Of a DNA stretch of 6,753 nucleotides, positions 1 to 4,358 are shown piece by piece (position 1 is the stretch's first letter; each line of letters starts with the position of its first letter). The DNA is from Calditrichota bacterium (GTDB lineage: Bacteria > Electryoneota > RPQS01), in contig JAGVEU010000020.1 of the NCBI GenBank assembly GCA_020057985.1, forward strand, positions 1 to 6,753, read 5' to 3'. Both the position numbers and the translations under genes were made by a program. The notes under the pieces were generated by a model that worked only from the letters and a program-made list of their open reading frames with translations, did not search any database and was not told the DNA's origin.

Positions 1-177
1 TTCGAAGGCGTTGTCGGTTTCGACAATGTCCACGTTTGGTCCCCAGATTGGGACATCAGGATTTTGGGTTTGGCTGAAGAATTCATCGAGCATCCGGCTC
101 ATGGGATTGCGATCTTCGAGGCAGTTCATGAAAGGTGCGCAGTCATGGCGCATGGATTTGCATCTGATGAGTGTCAT
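1..177 (-). CDS. hsp20: Small heat-shock protein, Hsp20/alpha-crystallin family (5' part only)
   Basis: Reading the minus strand from an ATG at 177-175 gives 59 uninterrupted codons running off the window start, so the C-terminal part is missing. The protein opens MTLIR, continues through a short N-terminal arm with RMLDEFF (residues 28-34), and enters the alpha-crystallin domain with WGPNVDIVETDNAF (45-58). This order (MTLIR, then L.DEFF, then W.P.VDI.ETD.AF) is the usual start of bacterial Hsp20 proteins. Family members are ATP-independent holdase chaperones in the cytoplasm that form oligomers and keep unfolding proteins soluble. The start is supported by AAGGAG seven bases upstream. A sigma-54 promoter lies 57 bases further upstream, and the gene is divergent from the M6 protease gene. 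Cysteines at residues 6, 13 and 19 in the N-terminal arm are unusual. The catalogue family is clear; the exact subfamily is not, because most of the domain is outside the window. Confidence 0.86.
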   Translation of the reverse strand, partial: MTLIRCKSMRHDCAPFMNCLEDRNPMSRMLDEFFSQTQNPDVPIWGPNVDIVETDNAFE

Positions 178-184
178 GGTTATT

Positions 185-190
185 CTCCTT
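185..190 (-). promoter_or_regulatory. Ribosome binding site of the Hsp20 gene
   Basis: The minus strand reads AAGGAG here, seven bases before the ATG at 177-175. It decides the start codon of a gene that is otherwise truncated by the window edge. Confidence 0.8.
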
Positions 191-233
191 GCAGTGGTTG
201 TGGTATCGGTTCGATTGTTCTGCCGACTGTACT

Positions 234-249
234 TGCAACGAGTGTGCCA
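234..249 (-). promoter_or_regulatory. Sigma-54 (RpoN) -24/-12 promoter of the Hsp20 gene
   Basis: The minus strand reads TGGCACACTCGTTGCA. This matches the sigma-54 consensus TGGCACR-N4-TTGCW at every defined position, with exactly 10 bases between the GG (-24) and GC (-12) doublets. It points at the Hsp20 gene; a start about 12 bases past the GC would lie near position 224 and leave a leader of roughly 45 bases containing the Shine-Dalgarno. Sigma-54 promoters need an ATP-dependent enhancer-binding protein, so this would place the chaperone under an activator rather than the usual heat-shock sigma or HrcA/CIRCE control. No competing -10/-35 pair is obvious close to the gene. Confidence 0.75.
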
Positions 250-259
250 GGCTTTAAGT

Positions 260-284
260 AATTAATAATTAAGAATTAATAATT
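260..284. repeat. AT-rich direct repeat upstream of the sigma-54 promoter
   Basis: The 11-mer AATTAATAATT occurs exactly at 260-270 and again at 274-284, separated by AAG, so the two copies are 14 bases apart. The block is A/T only apart from one G and sits just upstream of the -24 element, where sigma-54 promoters often have a DNA-bending site or an alpha-CTD contact. I do not see a clear IHF consensus in it, so a bending role is only an inference from position and composition. Confidence 0.5.
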
Positions 285-311
285 CAGATACTCGGTCGAT
301 GCAGGCCATTC

Positions 312-336
312 TGGCAGAGCATTATGCCAATATGGC
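312..336. promoter_or_regulatory. Inverted TGGC/GCCA repeats, possible activator site
   Basis: TGGCA at 312-316 is mirrored by TGCCA at 325-329 with an 8-base gap, and GCCA at 326-329 is mirrored again by TGGC at 333-336. The cluster lies about 90-110 bases upstream of the predicted sigma-54 start, which is the normal range for an enhancer-binding-protein site. Arms of four to five bases can occur by chance, so this is a candidate only. Confidence 0.25.
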
Positions 337-348
337 TGTTACGTATGC

Positions 349-670
349 CGGAATAGCCGACTAAAATTATTGGCAAGACGTCTCATGGTCTGATGTGAGC
401 GCAAGTCTATAGTGTGCCTCTCTTATGCCGATGTGAGTGCGGAAAGAGTTGTCATGCGTTGTAGTGGATTAGTACATTGAATTTTTCGGCTTAAATCCGT
501 TGTGAAAACTAATGATAATTCCTTGACTCTGCGCTAATCGTTTAGTAGATGAAATCACAGTTTTTGCCGTCGGCCAAGGAGTTTTCCTGTTGTGGCTGCG
601 TGACGAGTGAGTTCCCTGGTTGACCGTCTAACACTGTCAAACATGAATTTGCTCGTTCTTTTTTTCACGA
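349..670. repeat. Upstream repeat, copy 1 (before the M6 protease gene)
   Basis: This stretch aligns with 3888-4209 at a constant offset of 3539 bases at both ends. By hand count about 169 of 230 positions match over 351-580 without a gap. Strongest blocks are 367-379, 405-422, 489-500, 571-580 and the last 20 bases (GTTCTTTTTTTCACGA ending). Around 581-640 the copies diverge and probably contain small compensating indels. There are no inverted termini and no conserved reading frame, so it does not look like an insertion sequence. It ends 94 bases before the start codon at 765. Confidence 0.85.
523..551 (+). promoter_or_regulatory. Candidate promoter in repeat copy 1
   Basis: TTGACT at 523-528 is a good sigma-70-type -35 hexamer. 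At 17-base spacing the -10 position reads TAGATG (546-551), a weak match. The call rests mainly on the hexamer being conserved in copy 2, where the -10 is better. It would drive the M6 protease gene through a leader of about 200 bases, or a short transcript ending at the T-run at 659-665. Confidence 0.35.
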
Positions 671-750
671 ACACGATCCTGAGTTGCAAGTGAACGTAAC
701 ACGCTGGAATCCAGGATTACTCTAAGCAACCAATCCCAGGCAATCTTCCA

Positions 751-756
751 AAGGAG
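751..756 (+). promoter_or_regulatory. Ribosome binding site of the M6 protease gene
   Basis: AAGGAG lies eight bases before the ATG at 765. It fixes the start just ahead of a signal peptide. Confidence 0.8.
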
Positions 757-764
757 AAAGACCC

Positions 765-3602
765 ATGAAACGCTACAAACTGTGTTCTTTTGCGCTCTTC
801 CTTGTTCTTGCATCGGCTCTGCATTTCGCGTTATGGTCAATGCCGCTGCATCCTGATCTGCTGAAGCAGATAGAGCGCGGTGAAATTCAGAAGCCGTACT
901 GGCTTGAACATTACCAAGAATTGCGGGCCCGAGGGATTGAGTCCCCCACGAAGATTCAACTCGCTTGCGACATCGCGTCCGGGGCCATGCGCGCAGATTT
1001 CAAGGCAATTGCTATTCTCGTTTATTTCAGCGATAATGCCGACACGGCACGAGCAACTTACTTTGACACACTGCTCTACGAGAATCAAGTAGGCACCCTG
1101 AGACACTATTATGATGAAGTCACCTACGGCAATCTGACGATCGTTACATTGAACCTGCCCGCTGCGCTGGGTTGGAAACTGATGCCCGAGACCTACGCCT
1201 ATTATGTCAACGACACGATGGGATTTGGAACCTATCCGCACAATGCGCAGAAGTTGGCGGAGGATGCCGTCGTTTTGGCCGACCCTTTTGTGAACTATGC
1301 CGATTATGACAACGACGGCGATGGCTATGTAGATGCCTTGTTCATTATTCACGCGGGACCGGCCTACGAGCGCACGCTCGACTCCAATGATGTCTGGTCT
1401 CACAAATGGGTGATGCAGACACCGCAGCATTTGGATGGCGTCACCGACAGCATCTACACGATGGAACCGGCCTATTGGGACAATCCCGGAGACATGACTT
1501 GCGGCGTGTATGCGCATGAGATGGGACATTCGGTGTTTGGGCTCCTGGATCTGTACGATTACGACACCACCCCCTCCGAACTCTCGCAAGGCTTGGGCCG
1601 CTGGAGCTTGATGGCGGGGGGCTCATGGAACGGGCCGTTGGGTTCCTCACCAGCCCATCCCGACGCCTGGAGCAGGATTCAAATGGGAGTGGTTGTCCCG
1701 ACAATTCTCTCGTCGAATGTGGTCGGTGCATCCATTCCGGCGATCGAGAATTCAGCAACGCTCTTCCGTCTCTGGACGAACGGGGCAGTCGGCCAGCAGT
1801 ATATGCTTGTCGAGAATCGGCGGCAAACAGGCTATGACACCCATTTGCCGGCCCAGGGGCTACTCATCTACCATGTTGATGAGGCCATAAGCGATAACGA
1901 CCACCAGTGGTATCCAGGTCATACGGGCGCGAGCCATTATCTTGTGGCACTGGAACAGGCGGACGGTCAGTGGCATTTGGAACAGAACATGAATTCCGGT
2001 GATGCAGGAGATCCATATCCCGGTGCCACCAATAATCGTACCTGCGACAACAATAGTACGCCGGACAGCCGCGACTACAACTTCAACATCACCGGCGTAG
2101 CCGCGTTAAACATTAGCAATTCGGCGCCGGTGATGACCGCTGACCTCTATCTCAATGCTCTTTCCGGTAATCTGAGCGGCACCCTTGGACCTGGAACCTA
2201 CCATGTCATTGGCGAAATCTCACTTGATAACTGGGACGACAGCCTGCGCCTTATGCCCGGAACGACTTTCGTGTTTGACGGACCTTATCCCTTCCGAATC
2301 AATGGAACTCTTTTGGCCGAGGGGACGGAAAGCGATTCCATTAAATTCACGACGAATCAGTCGGGAGAGAACCGCTGGCGTGGCCTGCGATTTTCGGGCT
2401 CAATGAGTTCGGGCAGCCGGCTTGCCTACTGCCTTGTCGAGAAAGGCTATTCAATGGGCGACTGGCCAAATGGCTACGGCGGCGGGGTGTATTGCATAAG
2501 TTCTTCTTCGCCGACCTTCACGCATTGCACTATCAGCGGCAACTCGGCAAGTGCCGACGGCGGCGGGGTGTATTGCACGAGTTATTCTTCGCCGACCTTC
2601 ACGCATTGCACTATCAGCAGCAACGCGGCCATGGGGAGCGGTGGGGTGTCTTGCAGCCAGTCTTCCCCCAGCTTCACCAATTGCATTATCAGCAACAACT
2701 CGGGCAACAGCGGCGGGGTGTATTGCTTCTCGTCTTCGCCGAGCTTCTCCAATTGCACCATCAGCGGCAACGCGGCAAGCTGGCGCGGCGGCGGGGTGAA
2801 TTGCAATAATTCTGCGCCGACCTTCATCAATTCCACGCTCAGCGGCAACACGGCAACCCAATATGGCGGCGGGGTGTATTGTTCGGGTCAACTTTGGCCG
2901 CTTTCGCCGAGCTTCACCAATTGCACGCTCAGCGGCAACTCGGCAACCTACGGCGGCGGGATGTATTGCTACCAGACTTATCTCAGCTTCAAGAACTCCA
3001 TCATTGCTTTTTCCACCGGCTCGGGAATATATTTTGAGAACAGCTCAGACAGCCAAGTCAGATATTGCGATCTCTACGGCAATAGCGGAGGAAATTTCCA
3101 GTTTTTACTCAATGACCCGTCTTACGGGCCTCCAGGGATTGGGCAGCTTACGAACACGAACGCCAATGGAGATCCGTGCGATACCTACAGGAATATCTTT
3201 CTTGATCCGCTGTTCGTCAACGGCCCGGGCGGGGATTATCACTTGACAGACCTTAGTCATTGTATCGGCGCGGCAAATCCATCAAGTCCTCCGCCAACAG
3301 ACTTTGAGGGTAACCCGCGCCCCAATCCGCCGGGCACGAATCCGGATATTGGGATGGATGAGAATTCGTTTGGGATTCCGCAGGTTCCATCGGTTACCGA
3401 TTTGGTGATTTCCATTCAGAGCGGGAATGCGGTTTTGAATTGGTCTCCGCTTGGGGCGGAAAACTACAACATCTATGGAGCCACAAATCCTATCGCCGCA
3501 GGGATACTGTTGGACACGGTGACGGATACGACTTGGACTGATTTTGAAACTTCAAGTCGCCCCACACCCTACTTCTACTATGTGACGTCGGTGTTTCCGT
3601 GA
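765..3602 (+). CDS. Secreted M6-family zinc metalloprotease with cysteine-rich beta-helix and FN3-like domain
   Basis: Predicted exported endopeptidase of 945 residues. Residues 1-25 form a signal peptide (KRYK, then a long hydrophobic stretch). The M6 (immune inhibitor A-like) module covers about 75-460: an acidic D-N-D-G-D-G-Y-V-D segment at 182-190 typical of these enzymes and possibly calcium-binding, the zinc motif HEMGHSVFGLLD with H251, E252, H255 and D262 (HExxHxxGxxD), a Met-turn candidate at M283, and the GLLIYHVDE strand at 365-373. Residues 465-560 are a lead-in domain (PGTTFVFDG, INGTLLAEGTESDSI). Residues 572-777 are a right-handed parallel beta-helix made of about eight repeats resembling chlamydial Pmp repeats, capped by a segment to about 865. 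Residues 870-945 look like an FN3 domain. No T9SS-type or LPXTG sorting signal is visible. The start is fixed by AAGGAG upstream. Substrate unknown; the helix may bind surfaces or carbohydrates. Confidence 0.9.
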   Translation: MKRYKLCSFALFLVLASALHFALWSMPLHPDLLKQIERGEIQKPYWLEHYQELRARGIESPTKIQLACDIASGAMRADFKAIAILVYFSDNADTARATYFDTLLYENQVGTLRHYYDEVTYGNLTIVTLNLPAALGWKLMPETYAYYVNDTMGFGTYPHNAQKLAEDAVVLADPFVNYADYDNDGDGYVDALFIIHAGPAYERTLDSNDVWSHKWVMQTPQHLDGVTDSIYTMEPAYWDNPGDMTCGVYAHEMGHSVFGLLDLYDYDTTPSELSQGLGRWSLMAGGSWNGPLGSSPAHPDAWSRIQMGVVVPTILSSNVVGASIPAIENSATLFRLWTNGAVGQQYMLVENRRQTGYDTHLPAQGLLIYHVDEAISDNDHQWYPGHTGASHYLVALEQADGQWHLEQNMNSGDAGDPYPGATNNRTCDNNSTPDSRDYNFNITGVAALNISNSAPVMTADLYLNALSGNLSGTLGPGTYHVIGEISLDNWDDSLRLMPGTTFVFDGPYPFRINGTLLAEGTESDSIKFTTNQSGENRWRGLRFSGSMSSGSRLAYCLVEKGYSMGDWPNGYGGGVYCISSSSPTFTHCTISGNSASADGGGVYCTSYSSPTFTHCTISSNAAMGSGGVSCSQSSPSFTNCIISNNSGNSGGVYCFSSSPSFSNCTISGNAASWRGGGVNCNNSAPTFINSTLSGNTATQYGGGVYCSGQLWPLSPSFTNCTLSGNSATYGGGMYCYQTYLSFKNSIIAFSTGSGIYFENSSDSQVRYCDLYGNSGGNFQFLLNDPSYGPPGIGQLTNTNANGDPCDTYRNIFLDPLFVNGPGGDYHLTDLSHCIGAANPSSPPPTDFEGNPRPNPPGTNPDIGMDENSFGIPQVPSVTDLVISIQSGNAVLNWSPLGAENYNIYGATNPIAAGILLDTVTDTTWTDFETSSRPTPYFYYVTSVFP
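2478..3095 (+). repeat. Intragenic tandem repeats encoding the beta-helix coils
   Basis: Eight units of 24-29 codons begin at codons 572, 599, 626, 650, 675, 701, 730 and 754, most opening with GGC GGC GGG GTG TAT TGC. The protein consensus is GGGVYC, a serine-rich turn, then P-[TS]-F-[TS]-[HN]-C-T-[IL]-S-x-N-x-A. Units 1 and 2 (2478-2558 and 2559-2639) are exactly 81 bases each and share an identical 34-base stretch (2504-2537 and 2585-2618), so they look recently duplicated. The last two units are more degenerate. Six-frame reading produces spurious repetitive open frames over this block. Confidence 0.88.
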
Positions 3603-3620
3603 AAGTACTCTGGCTCACAG

Positions 3621-3644
3621 GGTTAGCTAACCGGTCTTCTTTTT
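3621..3644 (+). terminator. Weak candidate terminator after the M6 protease gene
   Basis: A perfect 12-base palindrome GGTTAGCTAACC (3621-3632) lies 19 bases past the stop codon and is followed by a pyrimidine-rich stretch with five T at 3640-3644. The hairpin could only form about four base pairs around a tetraloop and the T-run is not adjacent, so it may equally be a protein-binding palindrome. Confidence 0.3.
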
Positions 3645-3827
3645 CCACGCGACAGGTTGGGTTCTTCCGTTTTCAAATCTTACTGACAAGCAACAGGAGA
3701 TTGTAGAGTTACCTTAGTCGGTTCTGAAGAAGTTACTTTAGGCAGCGAGCAGTTCGATCCGGTAGCGATACGAGTTTGCACGTTGCTCATCTTGGCGTGC
3801 GAGTGGTTTCAGGATACGGAGCAGTAG

Positions 3828-3889
3828 GTGCGAAGTGAGTTGTTATGAGTTGTAATGGATTAGTATATTGTATTGTTCGGCTCAAATCG
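3828..3889. repeat. Partial third copy of the upstream repeat
   Basis: This segment matches the interior of copy 1 (437-498): 45 of 53 bases agree from the AGTTGT motif onwards, by hand count. It also matches copy 2 at 3976-4037, less well. It abuts the left edge of copy 2 directly, so the second intergenic region contains a head-to-tail, internally shortened tandem of the element. Confidence 0.7.
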
Positions 3890-4061
3890 GAATGACCGAC
3901 TAGGATTATTGGCAAGACATATCCTGGTATGATGTAAACACGAGTCTATAGCGTGCCTCTCTTTAACGGATGTGTGTGTTGAAGAAGTTATCATGAGTTG
4001 TAGTGGTGTTGTGTAGTATATTTTGTTGATCAAATCCGTTGCGGAAAATGATGAAAGAATC

Positions 4062-4090
4062 TTGACTTTGCAGTAGTCGTTAATTAAATT
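4062..4090 (+). promoter_or_regulatory. Candidate promoter in repeat copy 2
   Basis: TTGACT at 4062-4067 is followed after exactly 17 bases by TAAATT at 4085-4090, which matches four of six positions of the -10 consensus. The sequence after the hexamer is AT-rich. It is the counterpart of 523-551 in copy 1 and would start transcription near 4097, about 260 bases before the peptidase start codon. Confidence 0.45.
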
Positions 4091-4175
4091 AAACCATAAT
4101 CTTTCCCGCCGGCCGAGGACACTCTTCTGTCTGGCATTGTCATGAGCTGATTCCACGGCTGACAGGTAACCCTTG

Positions 4176-4204
4176 AAGCCCTTGAATTGGCTTGTTCTTT
4201 TTTT
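4176..4204 (+). terminator. Possible attenuator or small-RNA terminator at the end of repeat copy 2
   Basis: AAGCC (4176-4180) can pair with GGCTT (4189-4193) around an 8-base loop, followed four bases later by seven T at 4198-4204. The T-run and following CACGA are conserved in copy 1 (659-670), where the only upstream pairing is CAAA/TTTG at 638-651. The stems are weak, so termination is uncertain; conservation of the T-tract is the better evidence. Confidence 0.3.
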
Positions 4205-4348
4205 CACGATATGTTTTTCGTCTCGTGTTCTTACAATCTTGACGTAAGAATTCTCCCAATCGCGGAATAGACTAATGGACGGGCTTCCATTGCATTTCGA
4301 TCGTTCCCGCCGATTGTAAAAATAATACTACCGTCTTACTAACCTCAC

Positions 4349-4353
4349 GGAGG
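4349..4353 (+). promoter_or_regulatory. Ribosome binding site of the C39-like peptidase gene
   Basis: GGAGG lies five bases before the ATG at 4359 and fixes the start directly ahead of a signal peptide. Confidence 0.8.
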
Positions 4354-4358
4354 AAATT

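Larger units (their letters stand above)
178..764. other. Divergent intergenic region between Hsp20 and the M6 protease
   Basis: No credible gene is visible on either strand in these 587 bases. The left third holds the Hsp20 leader, its sigma-54 promoter and AT-rich repeats. From 349 to 670 lies the first copy of a ~320-bp repeat that recurs upstream of the downstream peptidase gene. The remaining ~95 bases are the unshared leader of the M6 gene, ending in its ribosome binding site. Short open frames here start poorly, have no protein-like composition, and are interrupted in the second repeat copy. Confidence 0.8.
3888..4209. repeat. Upstream repeat, copy 2 (before the C39-like peptidase gene)
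   Basis: Diverged duplicate of 349-670, of the same overall length and in the same orientation relative to the downstream gene. It ends 149 bases before the start at 4359, against 94 bases for copy 1, so the sequences between repeat and gene are not shared. The final block including the seven-T run at 4198-4204 followed by CACGA is identical in the two copies over 15 bases. A minus-strand open frame across this copy is not preserved in copy 1, which argues for a non-coding role. Confidence 0.85.
3603..4358. other. Long intergenic region before the C39-like peptidase
   Basis: These 756 bases contain no convincing gene. In order they hold a palindrome with a T-rich tail (3621-3644), about 180 unassigned bases, the partial repeat copy (3828-3889), the full repeat copy 2 (3888-4209) with its candidate promoter and T-tract, and a 149-base unshared leader ending in a ribosome binding site. 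The length and the tandem repeats argue that the two proteases are separately transcribed rather than one operon. Confidence 0.75.

Noticed and set aside
11..265. Plus-strand open frames over the first 265 bases
   Set aside because: They are antisense to the Hsp20 N-terminus, which has a recognisable family sequence, a Shine-Dalgarno and a promoter.
349..670. Interpretation of the upstream repeat as a MITE or insertion sequence
   Set aside because: The two ends are not inverted repeats of each other and no target-site duplication is visible around either copy, so a DNA-transposon origin is not supported.
837..1589. Minus-strand open frame of 250 codons opposite the M6 catalytic region
   Set aside because: It lies entirely inside a clearly coding plus-strand frame, its sequence shows no domain, and it has no ribosome binding site.
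2451..2891. Minus-strand and alternative-frame repetitive open frames over the beta-helix region
   Set aside because: They are shadows of the GC-rich tandem repeat in the M6 protease gene; the plus-strand frame has signal peptide, catalytic motif and domain continuity.
2478..2960. Regularly spaced repeats that could suggest a CRISPR array
   Set aside because: The units are in-frame coding repeats with no unique spacers; they encode beta-helix coils.
3741..3842. Minus-strand 34-codon stretch between stops reading like a basic, leucine-rich protein tail (ends RYRIELLAA)
   Set aside because: It has stops on both sides and no start codon. It could be a gene remnant, but it is too short to support, and its right end overlaps the partial repeat.
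3860..4207. Minus-strand open frame of 115 codons (GTG start) across repeat copy 2
   Set aside because: In repeat copy 1 the equivalent frame shares the KKRTS start but meets a stop after 37 codons, just past LGRR; no domain is recognisable and no ribosome binding site precedes it. The similarity is explained by the nucleotide repeat.
4239..4276. TTGACG at 4239-4244 as a -35 box closer to the peptidase gene
   Set aside because: No acceptable -10 hexamer occurs at 16-18 bases; the nearest TAGACT is 23 bases away.
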